Assembly (NCBI GenBank): GCA_002344525.1
Contig: DDTJ01000108.1
Span: 139,639-164,262 of the forward strand
Length of the DNA stretch: 24,624 nucleotides
DNA from: Akkermansiaceae bacterium UBA2367
Lineage (GTDB): Bacteria; Verrucomicrobiota; Verrucomicrobiia; Verrucomicrobiales; DEV007
Direction: 5' to 3'
Shown here: in pieces, positions 7,505-14,621 of the stretch
How the letters are laid out: each line of letters opens with the position of its first letter
How positions within the stretch are numbered: the stretch's first letter is position 1
Made by a program: the position numbers and the translations under genes
Notes under the pieces: model-generated
Told to the model about the DNA's origin: nothing
Seen by the model: the letters and a program-made list of their open reading frames with translations, nothing else
Database searches by the model: none

Positions 7505-9268
7505 TCAGGCGGCTTTCTTCGCGGGGGCGGCGTCCTCCGCTGGCGTTTCGGATTCTTCGTCGGGTTCCGGGGCCGGTTTCTCCCCGGGCGCGTCCGCGTC
7601 GGCGGGCGCCTCGCCTTCGGTCTGGATCAGCCCCTCCAGTTCGAGGATCTCGGGCCGCTCGATGAAATGGTCGAAGGCGACGTTGTATTGCGCCATGATG
7701 CGGGCGTGGGCGGTCCCGGCGTCCTTGCGTTTCAGGACGAGGGGGCGTTTCTCCCCGACGAGGCGGACGACGTGGAAATCCTCGCGCCCCTCCTCGTGGA
7801 AGTCGCCGTGGAAGGCGTCATAGACATCTTGGAGCAGGGTGATCTTCTTCCCGTTGATCGAATCGACGACGAGGTGCTTGAAGGCTTGGATGTGCGTGTT
7901 CGTCGCGTCGGGCAGCACCTCTGTCAGGACGATGACCTCGGGACGCTCGCGATAGATCTCGTGCTTGCTGTAGAAGCCGTAGTAGTAGCGGGTGCGTAGG
8001 TCGGTGATGTTGTGCGCGGAGAGGCTGCTGCGGTCGAGCGGCTGGAACTGCAAGCCCGCGTAGAGCACGAAATTCGGCTGGCGATCATACTGCACGGACT
8101 GGATGAGGTAGGGGATGAACCGTTTCAAGGTCACCGTGACCTCCTCGCGGCGGTTGTCGCGCCAGATTTCAAGGGCTACGGTGTCGCCGGCGAATTTCCG
8201 CTCGATGATCTCGTTCAGATCGACCCGTTCGCCTTCGATCTCGATGAAGCCGTCCGAGGCGACGGGATGTCCGTCGATGGAAAGGAGCACGTCCTTCGTC
8301 TTCAGAACGCCCCCGCCCGAGCCGGCCGAGTCCGCCTGCGCGACCATCACTCCGATGCCGTCGTTCGGTAGGCCGAGGGCGCGGCGCTGGGCGGGGTTCA
8401 GCAGGTTGAGGAAGCTGGTCGCGAGATCGACGTAGCGGTCGTAGACGCCGTCCTCCACGTCCTTGAGGAAACGGGAGATCACCGGCACGGGGATCATGTA
8501 GCCGGTGCTCTGCGCGACGTCGCCGCTGTAGCCTTGGAAGGCGACGCCGACGACCTGGTTGTTCTGCAGGACCGGGCCGCCCGAGTTCCCCGGGTTGATC
8601 GCCGCGTCGATCTGGATGGAGAGGTGGTTGTCCACTCCGGAGTGGCTGTAGCCGCGGAAGTCGATACGCGAGACGACCCCGCGCGTCACCGAGATGCGGT
8701 CGCCGCCGATGGGGTAGCCCACCGCGATGACCGTGGTGTTCAGCTTCGGAATGCCGCCGATGAGGAGGGGACGGACGCCTTTGAACGCGGCTTCGAAGTC
8801 CGCCTCCGACTCCAGTTCCAGCAGGGCGAGGTCGCAGTCGTGGGCCACGTTGACGACGCGGGCCTTGTAGGGCTGGGGCTGGCTGACCGTCTTGATGTAG
8901 ATGAGGCGATTGTCGCTGACGACGTGGGCGTTGGTGAGGAAGCGATTCGGCCCCACGAGGAAGCCCGTGCCGTTGCCGCTGCCCATGCCGCCCACGTTCC
9001 AAGGGACGCGGTAGTTCGGCTGCTTCGTGTCGACCTCGACCCGGACGATGGCGTCGAGCTCGATCTCGGAAATGTCGGTCTGGACCGACTCCGGCGGCGG
9101 CACCTCAAGCGCGGGCGTCTCTTCGACCGGTGCCGCCGGCGCGGGCGGAGGGAGGAGGCGCGGGCCGGTCAAAGGCCCCTGCTGCTGGGCGGAAAGGGGG
9201 AACGGAAGGAGCACGGCGGAACCGAGAAGGCAGGACGCCGCCGGGGCGAGAAAACGGGCAGGTTTCAT
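7505..9268 (-). CDS. HtrA/Deg family periplasmic serine protease with PDZ domains
   Basis: A 587-residue exported protease starting at the ATG at 9268 (MKPARFL; an in-frame TTG lies at 9280). It has a signal peptide to about residue 27 (LSAQQQG), a proline-rich linker, then a trypsin-like domain with intact triad: His115 in FLTNAHVV, Asp146 in DCDLALL and Ser229 in PGNSGGP. A PDZ domain follows, then a second PDZ-like region beginning 'NFVLYAGLQFQPL', the arrangement of plant Deg9-type enzymes rather than E. coli DegP. The tail (about 540-587) is acidic, rich in Pro, Glu and Ala and ends in lysines, and is probably disordered. It probably degrades or refolds damaged envelope proteins. A promoter lies directly upstream, and the pseudoprotease gene follows in the same transcript. 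Confidence 0.93.
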   Translation of the reverse strand: MKPARFLAPAASCLLGSAVLLPFPLSAQQQGPLTGPRLLPPPAPAAPVEETPALEVPPPESVQTDISEIELDAIVRVEVDTKQPNYRVPWNVGGMGSGNGTGFLVGPNRFLTNAHVVSDNRLIYIKTVSQPQPYKARVVNVAHDCDLALLELESEADFEAAFKGVRPLLIGGIPKLNTTVIAVGYPIGGDRISVTRGVVSRIDFRGYSHSGVDNHLSIQIDAAINPGNSGGPVLQNNQVVGVAFQGYSGDVAQSTGYMIPVPVISRFLKDVEDGVYDRYVDLATSFLNLLNPAQRRALGLPNDGIGVMVAQADSAGSGGGVLKTKDVLLSIDGHPVASDGFIEIEGERVDLNEIIERKFAGDTVALEIWRDNRREEVTVTLKRFIPYLIQSVQYDRQPNFVLYAGLQFQPLDRSSLSAHNITDLRTRYYYGFYSKHEIYRERPEVIVLTEVLPDATNTHIQAFKHLVVDSINGKKITLLQDVYDAFHGDFHEEGREDFHVVRLVGEKRPLVLKRKDAGTAHARIMAQYNVAFDHFIERPEILELEGLIQTEGEAPADADAPGEKPAPEPDEESETPAEDAAPAKKAA

Positions 9269-9280
9269 GAAGGCGGGCAA

Positions 9281-9308
9281 AGTGTAGAGTTTCAGGGGGG
9301 AAAGTCAA
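9281..9308 (-). promoter_or_regulatory. Promoter for the protease pair
   Basis: On the minus strand TTGACT (9303-9308), a 16-bp spacer and TACACT (9281-9286) match a sigma-70 promoter. The -10 ends 12 nt before the ATG at 9268, so the leader would be only about 5-7 nt, consistent with the absence of a Shine-Dalgarno. Confidence 0.55.
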
Positions 9309-9425
9309 TTCCAGCCGGAAGCCGGGAATCTGGAAACAGGGGGCCGGGCCGGAAAGGAAAGGCCTCCCGCAGGCTCCCCGGATGGGGTAAGGTGCGGCGT
9401 TTCCCGGTTCCCCCGCTCTCTGGCA

Positions 9426-10061
9426 ATGACCTTTCCCAGCTCGCTCGAACTCATGGCCGTGGTCGTCTCCGCGGTCTATGGCGTCCTCCTCGCGTCAAGG
9501 AAGGGCATGGACGTGATCGGCGTGTTCACCGTGGCCTTCGCGACCGCCTTCGGCGGCGGCACGCTGCGCGACCTCTTCCTCGACCGCAATCCTCTGTTCT
9601 GGATCAAGAACGCCCACTACCCGGTGATCGTCTTCGGCATCGCGATCCTTTCGGGGCTGATCGTGAGGCACATCGGGCGCATCCGCCCGCTCCTGCCGCT
9701 GCCTGATGCGCTCGGCATGGCCCTGTTCACCCTCACCGGTACAGCCTACGCGATGGAGGCGGGCACGAGCGCCTTCGTCGCGGTGATCCTAGGGGTCATC
9801 ACCGGCACCTTCGGCGGCGTGCTCGCCGACCTCCTCTGCAACCAGATCCCGACTCTTTTCGTCCCCAGCCCGCTGAACGCGACCTGCGCCTTCGCCGGGG
9901 CCTGGGTCTACCTCGGGATGCTCCACTTCGCCGCTCCGGAGCGCTACGCCCTCGTCGCCGGGCTGGCGATGATCGTGGGCCTGCGCCTCGCCGCGATCCG
10001 GTGGAACTGGACTTTTCCGGCGGTGCGAGAGGCGAAAGAGGGAGGGTCGCCTCCGGGTTAA
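9426..10061 (+). CDS. Trimeric intracellular cation channel (TRIC) family protein, UPF0126/YadS-like
   Basis: A 211-residue inner-membrane protein with about seven hydrophobic spans arranged as two repeats plus one, as in prokaryotic TRIC channels, which conduct monovalent cations. The repeat signatures are 'AFATAFGGGTLRDLFL' (about 38-53, the GGGT-x-RD motif) and 'VITGTFGGVLADLL' (about 124-137), its second-repeat copy. The segment 'NPLFWIKNAHYPVIVFG' after the first motif is also typical. Length is normal for the family (about 205-215). The gene converges on the next minus-strand gene with a 4-nt overlap of the stop codons. Some family members are implicated in amino-acid transport, so the substrate is not certain. 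Confidence 0.9.
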   Translation: MTFPSSLELMAVVVSAVYGVLLASRKGMDVIGVFTVAFATAFGGGTLRDLFLDRNPLFWIKNAHYPVIVFGIAILSGLIVRHIGRIRPLLPLPDALGMALFTLTGTAYAMEAGTSAFVAVILGVITGTFGGVLADLLCNQIPTLFVPSPLNATCAFAGAWVYLGMLHFAAPERYALVAGLAMIVGLRLAAIRWNWTFPAVREAKEGGSPPG

Positions 10062-10288
10062 CCAGCCACCGCTTGGGTATTCGCCGCCTCGACGGAAGTG
10101 ATCGTCAGCAGCGGAATCCACGCGATCTCCTCTTTCTCCTTGCATTCAAAATTCACGACGAGGGTCGTTTTTTTCGCCGTGAAGGCGACGAAGTCACGAT
10201 GCGGAACCTCATAGACATCGCCCGCAACCGTCTTGATGCGGAAGGGTCCGTTCGTTTCGATGACCTTCTCGATGATGGTCGCGTTCAT
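10058..10288 (-). CDS. Small conserved-looking hypothetical protein
   Basis: A 76-residue soluble protein from the ATG at 10288 (MNATIIEKVI). It is short, beta-rich and evenly charged: 'GPFRIKTVAGDVYEVPHRDFVAFTAKKTTLVVNFE' reads like a small barrel or SH3-like fold, ending 'IPLLTITSVEAA'. I recognise the type as a recurring small protein without known function, but this is an impression only. It lies 80 nt downstream of the toxin gene's stop and may be read from the same transcript. The codon pattern is coherent and the composition matches the core genes. Confidence 0.6.
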   Translation of the reverse strand: MNATIIEKVIETNGPFRIKTVAGDVYEVPHRDFVAFTAKKTTLVVNFECKEKEEIAWIPLLTITSVEAANTQAVAG

Positions 10289-10368
10289 AGGGGCATTGTA
10301 CCCCGGCAGCTTCCGAAAACAAATCTTTGAACTCCTTGTTCCCGATGCGTGCGGGATGGGCGCGGCTT

Positions 10369-10812
10369 TCACACCAATGGGATCACATTCACGCCGCGCA
10401 ACCCGAAGAGCGGGGCGGCAGCGAGGAAATGGCGATCATTGGAATGGACTTCCGTGAAGCCATGCTCGGCGGCGCAGGCGAGGTGGAGGGCGTCGGCAGC
10501 ACGGATGTTGGTGGAGGCGGGAGCGTTGGAGAGGACGCTTTCGAGGCGCGTCATGACCGCTTCAGCGAGCGGAAGAAAATGGACGAGGCCATTCCGGCAG
10601 TCTTCCTGGAACTGCTTGGCGAGGCTGGCGAGCTGTTCCGGCGTGTCGGCTCCTTCACGGCGTTTCCGCAAGAGGATGGATGCGAATTCCGCCCGACCGT
10701 GCCACGCGACAGCCACCGGACGGTTGGCTTGGGCAAGCGCGGCTTTCACCGCCTCGTGTCCCGGTTCGGCGGAATAGATTCTGAAAAGGTAGGTGCTGTC
10801 AAAGTAGAGCAT
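10369..10812 (-). CDS. PIN-domain toxin, VapC-like ribonuclease
   Basis: A 147-residue PIN domain RNase, the toxin of a type II toxin-antitoxin pair. Acidic metal-binding residues are in the expected order: D5 in the N-terminal LYFDSTYL, E42 in HGRAEFASIL, D107 in IRAADALHLA and D126 in HSNDRHF. 'AADALHLACA..HG' followed by '..ND..F' is the classic VapC C-terminal signature. Its start overlaps the end of the upstream antitoxin gene by 14 nt, giving translational coupling. Length is slightly above the usual 130-140. VapC enzymes cleave tRNA or rRNA; the target here is unknown. No catalytic acid is missing, so the toxin is likely functional. Confidence 0.88.
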   Translation of the reverse strand: MLYFDSTYLFRIYSAEPGHEAVKAALAQANRPVAVAWHGRAEFASILLRKRREGADTPEQLASLAKQFQEDCRNGLVHFLPLAEAVMTRLESVLSNAPASTNIRAADALHLACAAEHGFTEVHSNDRHFLAAAPLFGLRGVNVIPLV

Positions 10813-11077
10813 CTTCGCGGGAGGACCGATCTTCGGAGATGATGACGGTGGAGTCCGTCCCTCCCGAGAAGGCCCCGGCTTTCAGGGCGGCTTCGTAGTC
10901 CGGCCTCAGCTTGCGGTTCGCCCAGTAGGAGACTTCCGCCTCGCCGACCTTGGCAGGCGGATCGAGTTCCTTCTCCAGCGAGGTGAGCACCAGATCCTTC
11001 AGCGTCCGTCCCGTCTCGACGGCGCGGATTTTCGCCCTTTTGTAGAGCGCCTCCGGGATGTCGATGGTGGTTTTCAT
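10799..11077 (-). CDS. Ribbon-helix-helix antitoxin, VapB-like
   Basis: A 92-residue protein beginning MKTTIDIPEALYKRAKIRAVETGRTLKDLVLTSLE, an Arc/CopG ribbon-helix-helix DNA-binding fold at about residues 1-40. The C-terminal half (PAKVGEAEVSYWANRK... to DRSSREDALL) is polar and would be the toxin-binding, proteolysis-sensitive tail. It precedes and overlaps the PIN toxin gene, the normal antitoxin-first order. An inverted repeat between -35 and -10 just upstream (CGGGAA-6-TTCCCG) is a good candidate operator for autoregulation. The ATG lies 6 nt from the -10 box, so the mRNA is probably leaderless. Confidence 0.87.
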   Translation of the reverse strand: MKTTIDIPEALYKRAKIRAVETGRTLKDLVLTSLEKELDPPAKVGEAEVSYWANRKLRPDYEAALKAGAFSGGTDSTVIISEDRSSREDALL

Positions 11078-11083
11078 GGGATC

Positions 11084-11111
11084 AGGATACGGGAATATGG
11101 CTTCCCGTCAA
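11084..11111 (-). promoter_or_regulatory. vapBC promoter with operator-like inverted repeat
   Basis: On the minus strand: TTGACG (11106-11111), 16-bp spacer, TATCCT (11084-11089), then 6 nt to the antitoxin ATG. The perfect inverted repeat CGGGAA (11090-11095) / TTCCCG (11102-11107) with a 6-bp centre occupies the spacer, where a bound VapB dimer would block polymerase. Confidence 0.65.
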
Positions 11112-11235
11112 GACGGGGAGCGTTCCGCAGTCAATCGAATGTCCAGACGGCACCAGTGGCTAACGTTTTAAAGATACCAGCCTGATAGAGGGCGGCAGTC
11201 GATTGTAAGAAGACTAGCGAAGTTCGAGGAAGGCA

Positions 11236-11520
11236 TCAGCTCGGAACGTTATCAGGCTTGGTATCCTCGCCGTGTTCGGCTTCGGGAGTCCGTCCGTCTT
11301 GTTCGTCAATCTCCAAGTCCACACGAATAATCTGAGTCACAAGGAATGGCGTGGCCGTTGCGCTCTCGACCCAATCAGGATTGATTCGAAACAGTGGAGT
11401 CTCCTCAATGAAGCGCAAACCGTCGGGATCAATCGGGAAGCCGTGAACCGCCTCCTCGGATACGCTATCGATCCAAATTAGCGGGCGTCGCCCGTTCTTA
11501 TAAACGAACTGGATAAGCAC
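11236..11520 (-). CDS. Hypothetical protein next to the insertion sequence
   Basis: Unrecognised soluble protein, 94 residues from the GTG at 11520 (VLIQFVYKNGRRPLIWIDSV). A TTG at 11538 would add six residues but lies in the palindrome hit by the insertion sequence. An in-frame TAG directly precedes it both now and in the reconstructed empty site, so the insertion did not truncate the reading frame. It could still have separated the gene from its promoter. The C-terminus is acidic (EIDEQDGRTPEAEHGEDTK). Composition is lower in GC than the core genes. Confidence 0.5.
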   Translation of the reverse strand: MLIQFVYKNGRRPLIWIDSVSEEAVHGFPIDPDGLRFIEETPLFRINPDWVESATATPFLVTQIIRVDLEIDEQDGRTPEAEHGEDTKPDNVPS

Positions 11521-11539
11521 TTGTGGGCTAGTTCTCAAC

Positions 11540-12425
11540 TAGGGCGTGTTAATGTAAATCAAGGCATCCGCGACGAGAGCGAAGTGGACAAAGGCGGTGA
11601 ACATCTCGTCCAATTTCTCGAAGCTCGAGAAGATGCGCCGGAACGCCTTCAATCTCAGCGGGTCGGATTCCCCGCTGCTTGCAGCGAGTAAACTTTTTCG
11701 CGGATCGATCCTTCGATCTGCGCCGGGCCAATACCCCGCGGCTTGCCGCGGGGATGCTTTATTCTGCGGAAGAGCCGCTCCACCTCGTTGCGTCGCTTGT
11801 AGAGTTCACGGTCGTAGTCCCAAGGGTTGAGACGGTCCGCCTTGGGGGGCCACCGGCTCCAGCCCCAAGCCGAGCACCAGCTGGCGCGTCTCGTTGCCCT
11901 CGTACGCCTTGTCCATCACGACCGACTTGAGTTGCGGGGGGCGGGCCTCCTTCCAGCCTTCGAGGAGCTTGCGCCCTTCGGGTCCGTCCGCGGCCTGTCC
12001 CGGCGAGAGCGAGAAACGGAGGGCCGTCCGCTCATTTGCGGCAACCAGATGAATCTTGGTTGTGAGTCCTCCGCGGGAACGTCCGATGGATTGCGGCCCG
12101 TTTTTTTTAACGCCTCCGCGCCATCGGGATGGACCTTCACCGGGGTGCTGTCCAGCGAGCAGACCTCCACCTTGATCTGGACGAGCCGCATGGTCTGCAT
12201 GGCCTCGAACACCCGCGCCAGCACCCCCTGCCTGGCCCAGCCGCGCATCCTCGCATAGACCGTGTGCCAGTGGCCGAACTCCTTGGGCAGCCTCCGCCAC
12301 TTGGCCCCGTTCTCCGCGATGTAGAGGATGGCGTTGAGCACTTGGAGGTTGCTGTAGGTCAAGCTGCCCCGGTGCTTGGGAAAACAGTGCGCGATGCGCT
12401 CGTAGTGAGCTTCGGTTAATTGCAT
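11540..12425 (-). pseudogene. IS5-family DDE transposase, disrupted
   Basis: The N-terminal part reads MQLTEAHYERIAHCFPKHRG, with the usual 'LNAILYIAENGAKWRRLP' and the first catalytic Asp in CSLDSTPVKVHPDG. A run of eight A (12111-12118 as T on the plus strand) then permits the -1 frameshift typical of this group into 'KKNGPQSIGRSRGG', with the second Asp in VVMDKAYEGNETR. A further frameshift in a run of six C (plus-strand G at 11844-11849) breaks the frame before 'YKRRNEVERLFRR', which holds the catalytic Glu. A 110-bp repeat then splits this from the C-terminus AFRRIFSSFEKLDEMF. The final TAG stop is formed with the CTAG target duplication. Two lesions besides the programmed shift make it dead. 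Confidence 0.88.
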
Positions 12426-12477
12426 CGCATCCTATAGCACACGGGCCAATCATCGCAAGATTTTACATTAACACACC
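11543..12477 (-). mobile_element. IS5-family (IS427-like) insertion sequence, defective
   Basis: A 935-bp element bounded by imperfect terminal inverted repeats GGCGTGTTAATGTAAA (left) and GGTGTGTTAATGTAAA (right, read inward), differing at one base. CTAG occurs on both sides (11539-11542 and 12478-12481), a 4-bp target duplication of the kind known for IS5 relatives. Beyond it, CTCAA (11534-11538) and TTGAG (12482-12486) show that the empty site was the perfect palindrome CTCAACTAGTTGAG. Subtracting the inner 110-bp insertion gives a parent of about 825 bp, a normal size for the group. The transposase is broken, so the copy is not autonomous. Confidence 0.9.
11647..11756. repeat. REP-like element inserted in the transposase
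   Basis: A 110-bp insertion between the codons for RRIK and AFRRIF of the transposase. It holds two similar hairpins in the same orientation: CCCCGCTGC-TT-GCAGCG (11670-11686) and the perfect CCCCGCGGC-TT-GCCGCGGGG (11734-11753), both preceded by AT plus one base. CTTC (11647-11650) and CTTT (11757-11760) may be a short target duplication. Paired hairpins with a common core are the layout of REP doublets (REPINs) mobilised by RAYT transposases. Its length is not a multiple of three. Confidence 0.65.
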
Positions 12478-12536
12478 CTAGTTGAGCGAGATCCCGAATA
12501 TTCATGATTTTTTTCTCAGTCGAACTTCGCAAACCC

Positions 12537-13652
12537 TCACACATTGAAGCGGAACTCCACCACGTCGCCGTCCTTCATCACATACTCCTTGCCCTCGATG
12601 CGGAGCTTGCCGGCATCACGGGCCTTGGCGCAGGAGCCGAGGGCGACGAGATCGTCGTAATGCACCACCTCGGCGGCGATGAAGCCGCGCTCGAAGTCGC
12701 CGTGGATGACTCCGGCGGCACCGGGGGCCTTCGTCCCTTCCGTGATCGTCCAAGCTCGGGTCTCCTTCTCCCCGGTGGTCAGGTAGGTGCGCAGGCCGAG
12801 CAGGTGATAGACGGCGCGGATCAGGGCGGAGACGCCCGAGTCCTTCACCCCCATGTCGGCGAGGAATTCGGCGGCCTCCTCGGGGGAGAGGTCGATCATC
12901 TCCTCCTCGATGCGGGCGGAAATGACGACGGCCTCGGCCCCGAAGGTGGAAGCGGCGTAGTCGCGTACTTTTTTCACCATAGGATGGCTGTCGGGATCGG
13001 CGGTGGCAGCCCCAAGCTCGTCCTCGGAGACGTTGCAGGCGAAGATCGTGCGCTTCGAGGAGAGGAGGAAGAACTCCCGCAGCGTCTTCTTCTCCTCGTC
13101 GGAGAGGGGCAGAGTCAGGGCCGGGAGCCCTTGGTCGAGGTGGGGCATGAGCTTGTCGATCAGCTCGACCTCGCGCTTCGACTCGGCGTCCCCCGTCTTC
13201 GCCTTCTTCTCGCGGGAGGCGCGGCGCTTCTCCAGCGTGGCCATGTCGGCGAGGATCAGTTCGGCGTTGATGATCTCGATGTCGCGCAGGGGATCGACCG
13301 AGCCGAGTTCGTGGATGATGTCGTCGTTCTCGAAACAGCGCACCACCTGGACGATGGCGTCGACCTCGCGGATGTTGGCGAGGAATTTGTTGCCGAGGCC
13401 CGCCCCGGTCGAGGCCCCCTCGACGAGACCGGCGATATCGACGAACTCGATGGCCGCGGGAATCAGCTTCGTGGAGCCGCTGAGCTTGCTGAGCACCGCG
13501 AGCCGGTCATCCGGCACGGTGACGACGCCGACGTTCGGGTCGATGGTGCAAAAAGGGTAGTTCGCCGCCTCCGCCTTGCGGGTGCGGGTGACGGCGTTGA
13601 AGAGGGTGGATTTGCCCACGTTGGGGAGTCCGACGATGCCTGCCTGTAACAT
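12537..13652 (-). CDS. ychF: Redox-regulated ATPase YchF (OLA1-type P-loop protein)
   Basis: A 371-residue translation-factor-class P-loop NTPase that prefers ATP and associates with the ribosome. Visible motifs: Walker A GLPNVGKS (8-15), the YchF-typical 'NYPFCTIDPNVG' switch I region, G3 DIAGLVEGA, and 'CNVSEDEL' in place of NKxD, which is why the family lost GTP specificity. An inserted coiled coil follows ('ATLEKRRASREKKA'), then the C-terminal TGS-like domain from about 'LRTYLTTGEKETRAWT' to the end 'GDVVEFRFNV'. Length is typical (about 363-371). A TACACT hexamer sits 9 nt before the ATG at 13652, again suggesting a very short leader. It is a housekeeping gene and looks intact. Confidence 0.96.
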   Translation of the reverse strand: MLQAGIVGLPNVGKSTLFNAVTRTRKAEAANYPFCTIDPNVGVVTVPDDRLAVLSKLSGSTKLIPAAIEFVDIAGLVEGASTGAGLGNKFLANIREVDAIVQVVRCFENDDIIHELGSVDPLRDIEIINAELILADMATLEKRRASREKKAKTGDAESKREVELIDKLMPHLDQGLPALTLPLSDEEKKTLREFFLLSSKRTIFACNVSEDELGAATADPDSHPMVKKVRDYAASTFGAEAVVISARIEEEMIDLSPEEAAEFLADMGVKDSGVSALIRAVYHLLGLRTYLTTGEKETRAWTITEGTKAPGAAGVIHGDFERGFIAAEVVHYDDLVALGSCAKARDAGKLRIEGKEYVMKDGDVVEFRFNV

Positions 13653-13754
13653 GATGCGCGGAGTGTAGCACGGATCGCGCGGGCGGCAGGGGAAAGTTGG
13701 GGCCAGGGGCGATGCGGTTCAGTCGACATTTTTGCGAGGCGGAGGGGAAGCGGG

Positions 13755-13782
13755 TTGACAGGATGAGCGCCGATCCGATAAG
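13755..13782 (+). promoter_or_regulatory. Promoter with very short leader
   Basis: TTGACA (13755-13760), 16-bp spacer and GATAAG (13777-13782), with the ATG of the next gene at 13792, 9 nt after the -10. The -35 is a perfect consensus and the -10 matches four of six. Confidence 0.5.
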
Positions 13783-13791
13783 CTGAAACCC

Positions 13792-14205
13792 ATGAGAAAA
13801 CGACTCTCCCGGCTCCGGTGGTTCCAAGCGTTGGCCATGCTCTCGGTCTCGGGGATGCCTCTGGCGGTCTCCGGCGGCGAGGTTCCAGAGGAAGTCAGCT
13901 CCCAGTGGAAGTTCGATCCGAAACAAGTGTCCCTGCGTTGGGATTCCGAAGGGAAGACGCTCACGTTCCAGCAAGGCGTCAAGAAGGTGATCATCCGAGG
14001 CCCCGGCGATCTCTATAGTCTGCCCTACCGGGTGGCCTTCGAATCCGGCATGGCGGAATCCGCCGTCCTGCTGATCCTCTCCGACGGCAATCCGACCCAT
14101 ATCACCGGCAAAATCATCGACCAAAACGAGACGGCGAATCCCCAAGTCCACGTCATCAATCCGGCGGGGATAATGGTGGGGGCGTGGCTCGATCCATCCC
14201 TTTAG
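13792..14205 (+). CDS. Hypothetical exported protein
   Basis: A 137-residue protein that I do not recognise. Residues 1-28 form a signal peptide (MRKRLSRLRWF, a hydrophobic stretch, then AVSGG). The mature part looks beta-rich ('SLRWDSEGKTLTFQQGVKKVIIRGPGDLY', 'ESAVLLILSDGNPTHITGKIIDQN') and ends 'HVINPAGIMVGAWLDPSL'. It has no cysteine pair or obvious active site. A good promoter lies immediately upstream. It converges on the next minus-strand gene, and the two stop codons overlap. Single-gene transcription is likely. Confidence 0.65.
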   Translation: MRKRLSRLRWFQALAMLSVSGMPLAVSGGEVPEEVSSQWKFDPKQVSLRWDSEGKTLTFQQGVKKVIIRGPGDLYSLPYRVAFESGMAESAVLLILSDGNPTHITGKIIDQNETANPQVHVINPAGIMVGAWLDPSL

Positions 14206-14543
14206 AGCGCCTCTCCGCTACCTTCGTCCCATCGCCAGAGCTCAGCCAATCTCGCGGCTTCTCGATCCAGTTCGTCGCCGGGTGACGTGTCCATGAAGAA
14301 CGCCCATTCCCCGAGCTGCTTGAGCGATCCCTCGAAGAGCACCTTCTGGCCGGCCTCGCTCTCGACGGACGGACGGGCGAGCTCGAAAAGCGATTTTCGC
14401 AGGGCGGAGCCAGCGGGCACCTCGGTCTGGGCGTGCGACTGGGGGAGGCACAGGAGGGTGGCGGCGATGGCGGCAAGCACGGCGAGAATGCCCGCGCCGG
14501 ATCTGGAGCGAAGGCGACGATGCGAGGAAGGGACGGATTTCAT
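14202..14543 (-). CDS. Hypothetical exported protein
   Basis: A 113-residue protein from the ATG at 14543 (MKSVPSSHRRLRSRSGAGILAVLAAIAATLLCLPQSHAQ), whose first 39 residues are a long but clear signal peptide with cleavage expected after SHA. The mature part of about 75 residues is helical and charged ('ELARPSVESEAGQKVLFEGSLKQLGEWAFFMDTSPGDEL') and matches nothing I know. The upstream in-frame extension to 14636 runs into the IS110 remnant and is not part of the gene. The insertion lies about 80 nt before the start and may have changed its promoter. Confidence 0.6.
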   Translation of the reverse strand: MKSVPSSHRRLRSRSGAGILAVLAAIAATLLCLPQSHAQTEVPAGSALRKSLFELARPSVESEAGQKVLFEGSLKQLGEWAFFMDTSPGDELDREAARLAELWRWDEGSGEAL

Positions 14544-14621
14544 GGCGTCATAGATGTTTTTTCTTCGGGAAAGGGTCAAGATCGATTTCCGCACGCCTCC
14601 AAGTTTCTGGCATCTCCTGTA

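Noticed and set aside
7497..7510. Heptamer-like GGGTCGGGTCA at the protease stop codon
   Set aside because: Just two partial units, not adjacent to a start codon; could be chance in GC-rich DNA.
12504..13649. 381-codon plus-strand frame opposite ychF
   Set aside because: Same antisense effect; YchF motifs on the minus strand are unambiguous.
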